DNA of 64,000 nucleotides from Symsagittifera roscoffensis (GCF_963678635.1 NC_087063.1:64091290-64155289), one strand, 5' to 3'. Positions 12,552 through 26,150 are shown, counted from the stretch's first letter. Notes: generated from the letters alone by a model not told the origin. Translations and numbers: made by a program.

Positions 12552-12945
12552 CATCTAAAATAAATAGAAAAAGTTGACCAAAATGATTTTCTGAGCACTC
12601 CCAAAATAAATAGAAAAGGATGACCAAAAGTATTTTCCGAGCGCTTCCAGGCCATATTTTGACAGAACATTGTGTTCCGCAGACAAACTTTGAATAAAAA
12701 AACAGTAAAAAGTGCCGTTTTTAGGTCCATTTTGGATAATTTTGACCGAAAAATTGCGTTTTGCGACGCGCTGCCCTTCAAAATTAGTAAATGATGGCGC
12801 TAATTGAACCTTTAGAAAAATTTTAGGAATGCTTGGCCGAAAATGAAGTTTATAAGATAAAACCAAAGGGGACTCTTTGGTTGGTGAGGGGGTCGAATCC
12901 CTAAAAAAAGAAAGCACCCCCCCCCCAAACCCCCCTGGCTGTTTT
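12552..12945 (+). mobile_element. Degenerate copy of the hAT-type MITE
   Basis: Shares the blocks AATTGCGTTTTGCGACGCGC, CCTTTAGAAAAATTTTAGG and GGTGAGGGGGTCGAATCCCT, plus the poly-C end, with the well-defined copies at 33090 and 35463. Terminal inverted repeats are eroded. Near its left end a unit of about 46 bp (AAAATAAATAGAAAA... to the -CTCCC/-CTTCC ends) is tandemly duplicated (12557-12650). Confidence 0.5.
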
Positions 12946-13727
12946 TTGTTTCGATAAAGTTTTTCTTTTCAAAAGTATCAATAATTTTTTGGTACAGAAC
13001 TCACAAAGAGTGGTAAATAACTACGACATAGGGGTTTTTGTCTGCACAATCAAAAACACCTTCAAAAAGCCAATGAGGGAAAAGTATGTTATCATATGCC
13101 AAGAAGATATTTGGAAAAAACTTTCCCAATTTGAAAAAGAAACGGTCTCAAAAATGTGTTATTCAGATAACAGTTTTTAATTTACCGTTAGCCTAGCAGA
13201 GGGTAGATAAGATTCATCTCAAATTTATGTTACAAGCTTTTCAAAATGCTTCGGCTCCTATGGCCAAATATCTGAAACAATTTATTTAATAGTTATTTAA
13301 AATGCTCCAGCAGACGCTCTATTGTAGTTTTTTACATCCGTTAGCTCTACATCAACCGCGTAAACTGCACAAAAAATCATGGTCACAGTCAATTTTCAAT
13401 AAAAAGATGAAAACTTTGATTGCTTAAATTAAAAGTTCAAATAGTGCTCAATATTTCTATTATAATAGCTCATTCTGACACAATCAAACTGTTTTTAATT
13501 TTCCCGCTTTTGCTGCAATTTAGTCTAACTACAGTGCTCGTATTGAAAAAAATCTCAAAAAAAATTCATTTTTTCAAGTTACAATGCTTGTGAATGCGTC
13601 TTTTTTATTTCAGTTTTTATCTGATAATTGCTTGAAATTCCAATTTTACTGATATTTTTTTGCTCCCCTTTAGCAGAAACTATAACAAAAGCTAACAATT
13701 TTGAAACCGGATTGTTAGCTTTTTGGT

Positions 13728-13793
13728 TGGTGAGGGGGTCGAATTCCTAAAAAAGAAAGCACCCCCCCCCCCCCCCCCAAACCGCCCCTATAA
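13728..13793 (+). repeat. 3' fragment of the hAT-type MITE
   Basis: GGTTGGTGAGGGGGTCGAAT followed by a long poly-C run matches the right-hand end of the copy at 12552-12945. The rest of the element is missing. Confidence 0.45.
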
Positions 13794-14480
13794 TAACACA
13801 TTTCACTATAAATTTTAACTAAAAATTTCACTCGAGAAATTTGAAAAGATCTATATTCATTTTTTTTGTATCAGGACATTGTCTTGAATAATTTTATGTG
13901 TACGTAAAAAGTTACTGAATAAATCAACTGCTTTTTAATTTGTTGCAGGTTTTAGTTTTGGCGAAAAGCATGTCCAAATTAAAAAAACTTTGAAAATTTT
14001 AATAGCCATTTTCTACAAGCGGTAATAAATAAATGGCTATTTAGCTTACACCTAATGACAGTTCGCCAGGAAGAAATGGCCTGTTTTTTTTTAATAAGCT
14101 GGTCTGCTTTTTTAAGTGATGTATTTGAGGTGCACTATTTCACCGAGTGATTTGGGTAGTACATTTTTAAATTTTTTAATGATGATTATTTTAAATTTTT
14201 GAATTTTCAAATTATGAGACATTGATCAAGGCATACATTAACACCCCATACAGAAGAAATAGGAATTTTCCGCGTTTTTGAAAAAAAATTTGAGTGAAAA
14301 GAAAATAGAAGCCAATTTTATCGTATCCTGGACTACGTTATGCACACAAAATATTCAATTTTGCATGTAAAAAATTTTTTTCGAAAAATGTTTGTTTGCG
14401 TACGAAATTCGATTTGCGATTGAAAAAAAAAACAAAAAAATTTTTGGGCCAAAATTTCAAAATTACTTTTTGTCGCCATC

Positions 14481-14540
14481 AAAAAAAATGCCAGTCATAC
14501 AATTTCCATATATGGGAATTGTATGATAAGCATTTTTTTT
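14481..14540. repeat. 60-bp near-perfect palindrome
   Basis: The two halves around 14510/14511 are reverse complements, apart from one G-T pair and a 3-nt mismatch. The arms run from AAAAAAAATGC to GCATTTTTTTT with the core CATACAATTTCCATATATGG. Half-copies of the same motif (AATTGTATGATAAGCATTTT) lie at about 14636-14708 and 15085-15125, and a weak copy at about 17300. Confidence 0.75.
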
Positions 14541-15199
14541 CAAAAAACGAAAACCTCAGTTTTTATCACCAGACTGTTTTATTAGAATCAAACAGCCACA
14601 GAAACGAGTTTATACCAGTTTTCAACCATTTTTAGAAATTGTATGAAAACTGTATGACAAGCATTTTCCCACACACTTAATGTATGGAATTGTATGATAA
14701 GCATTTTCGGTGTATGGAGGTCAACCCGGGCTAATTATAAAAGTTGGAAGTTTTCTAACCCCATTATATCACAAATTTTAAAGCTAGGATTTTTAGCATT
14801 TGATGTGGAGTACTTTAAGATACGTATTAGCCATTTTTTCAAAAAAATACTGCAAGGAGGGGAAATTGCTTCGAAACAAAATTCAGCTGCCAAAACAATC
14901 GAATTTACGTCGCAAAGCTACAGCCTTAAAACATTTTTGATTCGTTTTTTTGTTTTTTGAGTTACTGGATCATTGACGGTTCCATGAATTGTTAGCAATA
15001 TTGCTTCTTTTTTTTCAAGAAAATTACAGGTACCCTGTGATCAACATAAAATATCATAGAATTCAATACAAGGAAAATCCGGAAAAAATGTTTATATATT
15101 GTTTCCATATATAAAAATTATATGACAAGCAATTCGCAAAAAATGAGCATATTACATCTGAAACATTATCCGTTAACGTGCTATTTGTGAATGCAAGAT

Positions 15200-17240
15200 T
15201 TTAAGTACAACAAAGCGAAAATTTAAAAGCGTTTTTGTACATTCTTGAGTGACCACTAAACACAATAGCAATAACAGAAACTTGGTTAAGTAAGGACGGC
15301 ATTGTATCCTCATACAAAATAGCTGTGTATAAATATGTCTCTTGACTACGACCAACTCGAGGAAGAAGTGTTCTGTTGCAATGTAATTTTGAAATTAAAC
15401 TATCCGAAAGTTCAAAAAAAAATAAAAAATGATTTGAGAACGAAAGGAAAAACCCCTCATCAAAATCCTATGGAAATGAAAAAATACAGTTTATTAAGAA
15501 ACTAGATCAAGTTGTAGAGAAATTGCAAAATCGTAAATACCCAGTTATTGTACGCGGAGAAATTGATATCGAAATATTGAAAACAAACAACAACAACGCA
15601 ACATCTAAGTATTTAGACGCATTTTTAAAAAATATATTTCTGTTTAGATTATTTTTAGTGAACAAGTCACCGAATTGCTTGAAAAAGGTTTTATCACACG
15701 ACGTTGTTAAGATTACAAATTAAAAAAGCTGCAACCTACCAGTACTAAAAACTAAACTAATCAAATCAAATTTTTTTTGCAGTTTTGATCAAAGTTGTAG
15801 ATGAATTTGCTCCCATGGCAGAATGCCGTCAAAAAAAATATCCACCTTAACTAACCAAAAAAATTAAAAATTTAAATAGCAAAAGAAAAGGGGTGCACTG
15901 TAATTCATGCCAGAACCGGACAAACAACTTGCTTAAAATGAGGTAAACTGAGGTCAGAAATAAAGTACAGAAGGATATTAAGGTGTCATAGAGACATTAT
16001 CATCTGAATATATTCAAGACATGCAATAGTGACTCAAGACAGTTCTACTACTTTTTAAAATTACTGAAAAGAAGTCGGTGAAAATTTTTGTGTCGGTGAG
16101 ACAATTTTTGAAAATGAAGTTTTGGAAGAAACATTAGAAATCATTGCAGATATTTTCAACATCTGTTTGTAAACGTAGCCGAAATGCTTAGTGCAAGTAT
16201 TCCAATTGAGGATTTAGAACTAACTCACCCGAAATTTTGATGTCATCTTTCATTTATCAAGTCACAAACAACGAAATCTTCTCTTTAATTATAAATATGA
16301 AAAATAAGTCTTCTTCTAGTGTAGACAAAATCAGTAACAAAACTATCAAGTCCAGCTGCGATACAATTACTCACGCACCGACAAAAATTGTCAACGATGC
16401 AAGGAAACAAACTGCTTACGCCTCAGAGCTCTTGAAGCAAAAACTCTGCCAAAGCATAAAGAAGGTTCTAAGCTAGAAATCAATCATTATCGATCTATAG
16501 CATTGCTTTCCTCAATGAGTAAAATTTTCGAAAGAGTGATCTTCAGTTCAATGTGGGTACAAATGATGCCATTGCAGAGGTAACCAAAAAAATTTTCAAA
16601 TCGAACAAAAAAGATAACCCTACTTTTTTCATCAATTTGAAAAATTATTTGAAGCTAACGAGCATAAATTTTACGACGAAGCTTCCATACCACGGAATTA
16701 CAAATATTTACTTAGATTGGACACAAAACTGTTTATCAAATCACAACTAAGATGTGTAAATGAAAGTATTTTGTTTTAGTTCTCAAAATGTATCTTGCGG
16801 AGTACTGCAGGGTCCAGTTTTAGGACCCTCGCTTTTTCTCAACAATAAAACTCATATTTCTTGCTGATGATGCTTCAGTAAATGCGACTCGGCAGATCTC
16901 TGGTTATGCTGCGACGTTAATAGCGTAGCCAATTTGTTTTTAGCAAATAGACTATCTCCTAATATGAAAAAAACGACTCAATTGAAAAAAGCGAAGAAAA
17001 GCTCTTCTTTTAAATTTTTTAGTTTTTGCAGTAGAAACCTATCTTCAGAGCTGTCTTAGAAAGAATTAGTAAATTTCACGGAATTCAATCTAACTTTTAA
17101 TGAGAATATTGACTGCATCAGAACTAATTAGCGTTAACAGAAGAATAATTGCAAAAACTAGAAAATTGTCGGGTTATGTTAAAGTATCATCAATCAAGCA
17201 GCATATCACTCATTCAATATGGTATTTTGTTGTGCGGTAT
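15200..17240 (+). mobile_element. Broken non-LTR retrotransposon (CR1/Jockey-like)
   Basis: Plus-strand frames show endonuclease traces (AITETWLSKD near 15270; KYPVIVRGEIDIEIL near 15535, matching the usual VIVCGDFNIDIL). Reverse transcriptase blocks follow: NKSSSSVDKISNKTIKSSCD near 16300, INHYRSIALLSSMSKIFERV near 16480, NIYLDWTQNCLS near 16710, CGVLQGPVLGP near 16795, and FLADDAS near 16860 for the catalytic ADD box. Many stops and frame changes separate them. The order endonuclease then RT identifies a LINE. It is clearly non-functional. Confidence 0.75.
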
Positions 17241-17559
17241 TTTGAAAATTGTTTATAATAGAGATTTCAAATAATGTTCTGTCGTAAGGAACTATACGGA
17301 ATTGTAAGACAAGAAAATTTTCATATATAAAATTTGCATGATTAGAAGCTTTGGTCAATCCGGTCAACCCTTTGGTCAAGAAATGTGGTAGCGACGACAG
17401 CTATAATTTGAGTCCACCTACGCTTTTGTTGCGAAATTCATGATCTCTCTTTTGTCTCTGATTTTTTATGATCAGAACAATCAATCAAAGCGAAGCGAAA
17501 TTAGCACTGGAACGGTTCTGATTTGGTTTTGAAACATTATTCGGTACTTTTTCCTAACT

Positions 17560-17563
<4 letters not shown>

Positions 17564-17592
<29 letters not shown>
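17564..17592. repeat. (CT)n microsatellite
   Basis: About 14 uninterrupted CT units. Confidence 0.9.
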
Positions 17593-17595
<3 letters not shown>

Positions 17596-20500
17596 GAATA
17601 TAGTTAAAATGATGTGGCAGAGTACTGTACACTTTTGTTGTCTACTGTTGAAATACTGAAACCCTATAAATTTTCACTGGCAGATCAATCCTGGCACGGA
17701 TTTCCCACTTTCTTCGTAATATCTAATGAAACGCTTTTATGACCAAGAAAAAAGTAGTCTGATTGACTCAAGTTTTCATTAATTTAATGGTGTTGTGGGA
17801 AAAAATTATCAAGCTAAGCCACGTCAATGTGTTTGGTCCCGTTCCTGATGAAATGATGACATCTGCATTTTGCCTTGATGACGCAAACTAATTGCCGGAT
17901 AAAATGCAAAGCCTAATTTAATTCCTCTAAACTAAGCAATTTGATATTGTGAACTCATTACACATTCTATTTCACATTCAACGAATCAACTCAGGGAATT
18001 TCTTAATATCCCTCGAATATCCCATTTATTTTTTTGATTATTTTGATTTTTTTTTCAGCCGAGTATTTTTTCCGTTTTTCTTTTGTTTTCTAATGTTGCG
18101 TGAAACTTTATTTACGGCTATGATTTTTAACGAGAAAAAAGTTTCTGGATTATAAGCATTTGCCCAGTATTTAAATCAGTAACTAATTTTCCATAAGTAG
18201 AGCTTTATGACCAGACATCTGGCGGGTATATCGGTCATTCAAAATCAGATCAGATCCCAGGTTAAATACAGGAATTAGCAGGCGTATTTTCACTTCATAC
18301 AAATTACGATGCCCTGTCAGTCTTTTGATCTTCACCCCGTTATGTCTTCCATTGACTCCCATTGTGTCAATCAACACCCTTGAGACTTGCCGAGACAGAA
18401 ATGACCATATAAGGACACCTCGCATTTTATCAGATTAAAATTTAACTGATGGTCTTTAAGCTCGTTTTTCACATTCCTATTTGGTGTTTTCTCATCTCAC
18501 GCAAAAGCAGTGAAAGTGAATCTTCAAAAATTTTCTTTCTTGGATTAAAAATTAAAGCTTTTTTTGCAAGATAAAACGTCATTATTGTATTCAGCGGTTC
18601 TTTGGGCATCATAATGTTAATTTCAAACACAAAAAATAGCTGAGGGAAAAACGATTGCGGGTCTTACTTTGTTATTTGCATGTCATTAAAAATCAACTCC
18701 ACTTTCATTTGCTCGCTTTGTCAAATAGAATAATTCAATTTTGCATTTAAATCCCATCAATTACCAAATCCGTTTTTTTTATTCAGGAAAGATATTAAGA
18801 ACTTGAATTCCAAAAAACGACATATTGCTCACGTCTATCTTAAGAAAATGTTTCCTCATAGTTATTCATGCCCTGCTATTGCATACAGGAAAAGACGGTG
18901 AGTTCAAAACTTTTGTTTTTGTTCCGGAGCCAAATTTTTTTAGAAAAATTTTCTCGGCAAATTACCTTTATTTTTAACAAAAAGTTCTGATCAGAGTGAG
19001 CAGGTGTCTATTTGCTGTTTTTACTCAGAGTTTTTAGGTGAACGTTCCATTTTTGACGCCAACATACAGATAGTTTCTAGACAATTTTGTTTTATCTACG
19101 AATTACTTTAAGCTTCCCTTCACAAAAATTTTGAGAAAACAAAACTAAGATGGCATACAAAAATGTCTACAAAAAAGGAAATTACGAATAGCACCTCGAT
19201 TGGTACCAGGGCAGGTCAAAAAAGGATGATTCAACAACTAAAAATGCATTTAATTGGAATGCTAAAAATCGATTATCAATTAATTGGCACGACCCACAAA
19301 CTAATCAAACACCAAGCATCAATCCTGATTAGTCAAGAAAATTTGAAGTCGAAAGAGCTAACGTAATCTAGTTTTTCCTTTCGTTGAAAATTTTTTGAAT
19401 TTGGAAAATTTCTCGGGGAAATTTTCAAATAACTTTTTTTTTGCTTTTTTTAATCATCCCCCACACGCTATAATAAATGCAAAAAGTATATTTTGCTTAT
19501 AGCAAAGTTTTCAATAGTCCAAATAATATGCCTCAGTCTAGTTTGGGACGATTTCTAAGAGGGATTAAACCTCCGCTAGTAGTGCTAAATATATCGCGCG
19601 TTGATTGTTCCAAATTACCAAAATTTAAATCCCATAATTTTTCAAAAAATTATCACAGTAAAAGTATTGCTAATCAAGTTGAACTAAAGACATCAATACC
19701 TTTAGAATGATAGAAAAAATCCGCCGAAATTTGCTAGTTAAAACGTCGAAAATTGTCTGGAAGAAAAACCATCCGGAGCACAGATAATCCGTCATTTTCG
19801 TCGAAAGTCGGAGGAGAAAACGTTCAAGCATTTGAAAACACATCAACCAGCGATGTAATTTTCTCCATGTGTCTAAATTGAGTCATTTAGCGAAGTTTTT
19901 CCGATAATTAAGACTCTTCATTTTTCCCATTTGGCGTTTTTGTCAAATTATCATAGAATATTGTTTCATAATATTTGACTTAAGGTCCTGCTGCGGCATT
20001 GCAAATAACCTGAGAGCAGTCGGAATGGAAGTATTTTTTGTTCTGAGTAAAAGTGTGGATGTTTATCAGAAATTTGTTTGATAAAAATGGTTGCAATTAA
20101 TTCGCATAGCGCAATCAAATAATTGCAATTGGTCAAGAATGGCAATCAGTTTATTTTATTGAATTTTTTTTGACCAGCCAGGATAAGTTCTATTATGATA
20201 GAATGGTCCCTTGAACATATCCAACTCCCTTGAGGATAAGACACCAAGAGCTCATTAATCGTTTCAAACAAATTCTAGCTTTCGTAATTTCGTAGAAAAC
20301 TCCTCCTCCCCAATTTAAGGTGGAAAACTCACAAAAAAAACCAAATTGAGTTTGAATGACAAATACTTTAACGAGTTGCAGCGAGCATTTTCTTGATAAA
20401 ACAATATAGTTTTTTCAATTTTTGATCTGAAAAGTATCCGACATAAGATATTTTGCGAGATTTTTAAAATGAATAAATTATACACAAATTAGTATTCAAA

Positions 20501-21866
20501 TTATTACATGCAAAATGCAAGCAGGACCTGTCTATTATAGTTATTTTTTGAGGGACCACTCTATCACAGTAAGACTTCTTGATTTTTCAGCAAAAAGTTA
20601 AGGCTCTATCGTTTCCTTTACTCTTGATTTTCTGTAATACTAATTGAACTCAAATGAACCAATAATCATGAAAATGTGCATGTTGGTTGATTACACAAAC
20701 ACCAATCGTAAACGCAATTTGTCGTTATATACAGACTCTTAAAATGAATATTGAAGATAGGGCAGAAAGCTCGGGCAATCTTGGATAGCATTGGATAAAA
20801 TTGATCAGATATTGATCTTTTTATGGATAACATTGATCAGATATTTGATTGGGATGAATCTGCTCGTATAATCGAGGAAAAGTGCGAAATGAACGGTGCT
20901 TTTTTCGTTAATAACTTGGAGTGGAATTTTAAATTGGAGAGGTATTGAAGAAATAAGATAAAAATCCGGAAGTGTCTGATCATTACTGAGTTGTTATGAG
21001 CAGAATTTTGAATTAGATAATTTTATCTGTAAATGAAACGGGAGAGTCGGGGGAAGGCAGAATACTGAACATCAATTCTGAAGAATGAAGCATTTTTATT
21101 GTACGTTTCGCTCCTCTTAAATTTTTCCGTTTGTTTTTTCATTTATGTGCTGTTTTTTTTTGTCCATGGTGTGATAACAGAACTTCAAAAAAACCACAGA
21201 AAGTTAGCCACTTAGGCATAATCGTCAAAAATTGGCTTCAAAAAGTGAAAAGCAGGCGAAAAATTGTATTTAGAAAAAGTTTCAAAACAATTTTCCAGAA
21301 TAAGTTTTTGCACATTAATTTTTCAAGTCTATAAGAAATTTTTTTTGGCCAAAGAAGCACAAGAGGAATTTTTTAAATTTTTTTTTTCACCTAGAAAAAT
21401 ATAGTTTTCTGAGAGTAAATAACCAACTTTTTTATTAGAATTGTTACTCGATCGCGTTACGGTCACGAACTTAGACTAAATCTCAAAAATTCCAATCCAT
21501 TTTTCTTGAAATGTTTTTTTTTTTGAAATTTTTGAATGTCGTTCGATTCACGACTGAAAGGGTTTGAATCATTTATATCACCCAAACCAATCCGATCATT
21601 AGTTATGGTACTTGATTTTGAGCTGAAAACACAACCAAATACAAAGTTCCTCTCCATTTTCAATGGTCGGAACATTAGAAGTTCAGTTGCATAATAGGAT
21701 GTTGGCGAGGAAAAACAGTAATTGCCCAACTTTTACGTGCAAGTGACAAAGTTGGGTCAGCATCAAGTCAACTCTCCCAACCGCTGCATTAATAGCGAGC
21801 TCCCAAAGTTCTTGCTCTTGTCAGTTTTTTTCATTGCCGGCTCAGATCTCGTGTCGGAAACTCGCT
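17593..21866. other. Gene-free AT-rich stretch
   Basis: No supported gene. A fragment near 19740-19815 (GAGCACAGATAATCCGTCAT, then TCGTCGAAAGTCGGAGGA) resembles the 5' part of the hairpin repeat family in reverse orientation. Otherwise nothing is recognised. Confidence 0.4.
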
Positions 21867-21905
21867 CTTCTCTCTCTCTCTCTCTCTCTCTCAATCTCTT
21901 TCTCT
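21867..21905. repeat. CT-rich microsatellite
   Basis: Runs of CT with minor interruptions. Confidence 0.85.
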
Positions 21906-22029
21906 AAATCTCTCCCCCTTGCCAATCCTTTTTTCCTCTGCCTTGCTCTTTTTGTGCCCAAAAAGTGCCCATAAAGGGCTTTTGTGACCTGCTTTTAAAA
22001 AAAAAATTGCCTGCGGTCCAAAATCCATT

Positions 22030-22170
22030 TTTTTGTCAAGTTACGGTCTGCTAGTGTTCTGGCACCACTCGGAAACTCAATTTGGTCAACCCAAAAAAGA
22101 TCAACAAAATTTTTGAACATTTTTTGAAAATCCGCTCCCGCCGCGCGAGAAAAACCTAGATCCGCCCCTG
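22030..22170 (-). mobile_element. Partial hAT-type MITE, reverse orientation
   Basis: Ends in CCTAGATCCGCCCCTG, the reverse complement of the family terminus, and carries CAATTTGGTCAACCC and GCCGCGCGAG-type blocks of the family. The other end is missing or too diverged. Confidence 0.55.
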
Positions 22171-23269
22171 GTCCTCGATTGCAAAAATGGGTTAAGATAA
22201 CTTGACAGGATTAACCCCCGCTGGTCACCTGGTTTTTTTTTTATTTTGGTTCAACTTTTGTTCATGTGGTCTAATTGGCATAAAATTGGTAGGCAGTTTA
22301 TTTTTACAGAATTACCAACACCTGCTGTCTTTGATACAACCTCGTGAAATCAACGGCTACTACACACAGGAAACTAATGTATATATTTGGTGTGGGGATG
22401 GTGACGGTAAATGAGGCGCAGTTCATCTGACTATCGTTCAATTATCAATCAATGCTCAGCTATTTGTTCAAACTTTGCTTTCGAAATATAGAGACAGCGT
22501 TGAGATGTCAAACTAACTTTCATGTTTCAATGAGTAAAATAACAAACAAGTTTTATAGGCTCGTTTACCTTTCATCTGATGGCGTTAGGAAACCATAACA
22601 GAGAGTTTGCAACAACGTTGGTCTGCGAAAACCTTCATTTAGCCATTAAAGAATTAACTGAAGTTTTCGCAGCTTTACTGAGCGTAACTTAATTCTTTCG
22701 TAATCCATTCAATAAATCAACCTGAAAACAGTTAAGTCAGATAGACTTCAAATTTGCCTGTGATTCGAACCGTAAGATTTTTGAATTGATAGAAGTTGAA
22801 TAGTTATAATCCTACTATTACTGCAGTTTGGTCGAATAAAACATAGAAATATCCTCCTGGAATTGGTGGTCAGTTATGGCGAAAAAAGGAACTAACATGA
22901 ACAACATCATGGGGTGAGTTTGATGTTGGTCGTAGCCGATACAATAGATTGATTACTCAAATTTTGATCTGAAACTCAACAATTAGACATTACCATCAAA
23001 AAAGATGCAAGCAGCGGCGTTGAAAAATTAGTTTCCGTATTTTTTGGTCAACTATTTTGATTTTTTGAGCTCTCACGATACTCCGGACGCAATATAAAAG
23101 CCCGTTGAGAGCATTCTAAAATGTTCAGACTGAAAGCTCAAGTTTTTTAACGTGCGCACCCCCTGAAAACCGAATGTATTTTGGTACCAAATGCGCGTTG
23201 ATCACTGGTAACAAAAAGTTCTTGCTTATTCAGCCAAATGTGGATGCACTAAAACAATACCAGCCCGGG
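22171..23269. other. Gene-free stretch
   Basis: Nothing is supported. Short open frames here have no recognisable motifs. Confidence 0.4.
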
Positions 23270-23465
23270 TCGAGATGCTACTTTATGTTTTAAACGTGCT
23301 CGACCAAAATTCGGTACGTTTTGACCGTGCGCGACCGAAACAAATGTGCTCGACCCAAGGCAGATATGTTCCGACCGTGCTCGATTGAAATTTGGTACGT
23401 TTCGACCGTGCTCGACCGAAAAAAAAGTGATCAACCGTCCTCGACCTAAGCAGGATATGTTTCTA
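23270..23465. repeat. Minisatellite rich in CGTGCTCGACCGAAA
   Basis: The motif CGTGCTCGACC..AAA..GGTACGTTTTGACC recurs with a period of about 81 bp, with shorter sub-repeats, over roughly 200 bp. It is noticeably richer in GC and CpG than the surrounding DNA. Both strands stay open because of the repeat, which explains the open frames; I do not consider them genes. Confidence 0.6.
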
Positions 23466-23559
23466 CTTTCCAACATGAATTATCCAAATTTGAAAGTTAT
23501 ATTTTATGCTTTTCAGGTAACATCGTATGATGCTTTTTTATCGGAATGAAATTATTAGA

Positions 23560-23760
23560 GTTTAAACCCCCCAGTTACCCCCCTCTACTTACTCCTCCTC
23601 CGAATTTACCCCCCCCCCTCCCTTCGCGTATACTCTATGTGTGGGGGGTATGTAAAAGAGGAGGTTCAAGCGGAGAAGGGTGGAGGCTGGGTGCAAGCAT
23701 GGGGGGAAGGAGAAAGAGGGACGACAAGGGATAAAGAGAGGTAACTTGGATTGAAGAGCA
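23560..23760. repeat. C-rich then G-rich low-complexity block
   Basis: A C-run-rich half (23565-23630) is followed by a G-run-rich half (23640-23760). The two could pair as a loose inverted repeat. Both open frames spanning it are low complexity. Confidence 0.5.
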
Positions 23761-25398
23761 AATATAAAAATCAGAAAAAAAACGAGAAAATTAAGATTTG
23801 AGAAAAATGTGAAACAAAAACTTGAAAACACGAAAAAAAAAAATGTTTTTGGGCCAAATCAAATCTCGGTTCGTCTCAACGTGTATCAAGCCAAAATCAA
23901 CTTTTTTTATTGTTCAAAACTTGCTTGCGAACATTTTGTAAGATTTCTAAAATCAAACGCTTGTGATCGATGATAGAAGGCAGTCGGCAAATACAGGGGT
24001 TTGCCCAGATTTACGTGCAGCTTTGTGTTTAATAGAAAAGTGTTGTGATTTTTCCATTAGGAGATTGTTCGATAAGTTTTTTCGATTGATCCTTTCATAG
24101 TTTAGGGCAACAAAATTGCTCGTTTATAAAAGCAAAAAAGCTGAATGTTCCAATTGCCCTCGATCGTCGATCAAAATTTGTTTGGTTTGAATAATCGGCT
24201 CTTTTCAACTCCACGCCCACATTTCAAACTCTCGATTTCGTAATTGTCCCACGCTTATTATCGCTCAATGCATGATCATACGATGATAGCTATGAAGAAT
24301 AAATGTGTTCACGATAATTAATTTGTTCACCACGCAAATTTGGATCATTTTAGAATAAAGAAAAATTATTTTTTCCTAAGTGAAATTCGAATGTGGGAAA
24401 GGGGGAAAGAGCCAAAATAAATTATAATTCTCTTAATTTCAAAACTTGAGGTTTCATAATTTTAGGCACCCTCCCCAAAAGCTACTTAAAGTACCAAGTC
24501 ATTTATTTTTAACGTGTCATTAATGTATCATTAAGAGCAAATTGCTGAAAAATAGTCACAGGTAAAATATCGTTATACAGTCAAGCTCCAGGAAACAACC
24601 TGCTTCAGATAGCATAAAAAAATTACCAAAAACGCTCAATTAAAACATGAAAAGTTGACTGAATAAAAAATTCCCAGACATAAACATTCCGCATTTTTCT
24701 GCAAATCGGAGGAATAAAACCTTGGGAAAATTTTTTTTTTAAATGCAAATTTTGAAGTTCGATTTTTTTAATGGAGCGGGACTGAAACTCTGCCGCAAAA
24801 GTTGTTTAGTAACTCTAGGTTAATTTAAGAAAAAATAGTTTTGGTTTGTCTCTTTTCACACTTAAATGGCATTGAGATGTAATTATGTTGATATCATTAA
24901 AAAGCTCATTTTAACAAGGTAAGTCTAAAAAAAGTTATTTCAACCATTTTGTCTTCAAAAACGTTTTGAATGGAACCCTTTTTATATTCAAACTAAACAA
25001 TCACCACTGCAAACATTCTTATAAATTCAAAACTTTGATCAGCGTTACTGAAAAAAAAACATTCAATATTACTGGTAACACCTAAATAAATCATAATGTT
25101 GAAAAATAGAATTGCACCACGGAACTTTACTGAAAGTTGCGATTGCTCTTCTATGTTTTTTCAAAAATTGTTTAATTGAAAAGCACTAACTAAAAGTCAA
25201 AAATGAATAACTATAGCTTAAGTTAGTTGATTAAAAGCGCTTCTTTTTAATCAGCAATTTTTAGGTAACTTTTTATAACTGTCGTACGAACTCTCGGTCT
25301 TTCGGAATTGTTCATCGAATAAATCATTTGATAACCATAAATTGTATCATTTAACTCAAATCCGTTGATTTTTTTGTGCTGAAATTCTTAGTTTGGAA
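23761..25398. other. Gene-free AT-rich stretch
   Basis: No gene is supported. A diverged hairpin-tail-like piece lies at 23975-24010 (GGCAGTCGGCAAATACAGG) and a diverged family piece at about 24680-24735. Confidence 0.35.
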
Positions 25399-25735
25399 CA
25401 GGGGCAGTTCTAGGTTTTACCTCAAGGGTGGCCTTTTCAAAAAAAAGTTAACAAAACTCGTTGACTTTTTTTAAGCCCACCAAATTAATTTTCAGTGCTC
25501 TACCAAACTACTATAAAATCCGTTTTTTGACCAAATTTAATGCGCGGCTGGCAAATTTTTGAAATATTACAGACCAGAAAAATGTCTTTATGCTCATTTT
25601 GGAATGTTTTGACAAAATTTTAGGATCGGTTAGCCAAAAATTGGCGTTTGAAAATAAGGCCAAATGCCGGACCCTTTGGTTGGACAGGAGGTCGTATCCC
25701 TTGTGGTGTTGAGTTTTCCCTCCTGAAAAGTAACT
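25399..25735 (+). mobile_element. hAT-type MITE copy
   Basis: Starts CAGGGGCAGTTCTAGG, close to the family terminus. It shares the internal blocks CCACCAAATTAATTTTCAG and ATGCGCGGCTGGCAAATTTT and the GGACCCTTTGGTTGG...GGAGGTCG block. The right terminus is eroded. Confidence 0.6.
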
Positions 25736-26150
25736 GAAGAAAAGCGAATATTTTTGTTCCAAGGATTTTCAATTGAGAAAGAGCTAATACAGAAATATAA
25801 TGTTACTGCTCATTACTTATCCTGAAATGGCCAACTTTTCAGTTATCCTATCAATATTAGCAACCCGTTGTCAAAACTGACAACTGCTTTTTAAATTGCT
25901 TTAAACATTTTCAGTAAAATCTCCCCTGCAGGTAAGGTAAAGTCAGGCACAAAAAGACAAACTCTTATTTATCAAAGTACTTTTTAGGTCAATTAGCTTG
26001 CCTCAGTTCAGTTTGAATTGATTTTTAAGATGATTAATGGACAAAACACGGGTTATAAAAAAAGGCTTTTCATATTGTCATTTTTACAAGGTTAATAACA
26101 GATCATTAATACAAAAACAGGCTAACTAAAACGTGAATTAGACTCAAGGT

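Noticed and set aside
12555-12917. 120-codon minus-strand frame at 12.6-12.9 kb
   Set aside because: Lies within a decayed MITE copy; it shares the same repeat-derived sequence as other copies.
18183-18425. 80-codon minus-strand frame at 18.2-18.4 kb
   Set aside because: No motif, and length within chance expectation for the region.
23249-23831. Open frames on both strands at 23.2-23.8 kb
   Set aside because: They follow the minisatellite and the C/G-run block and are open because of repeat periodicity.
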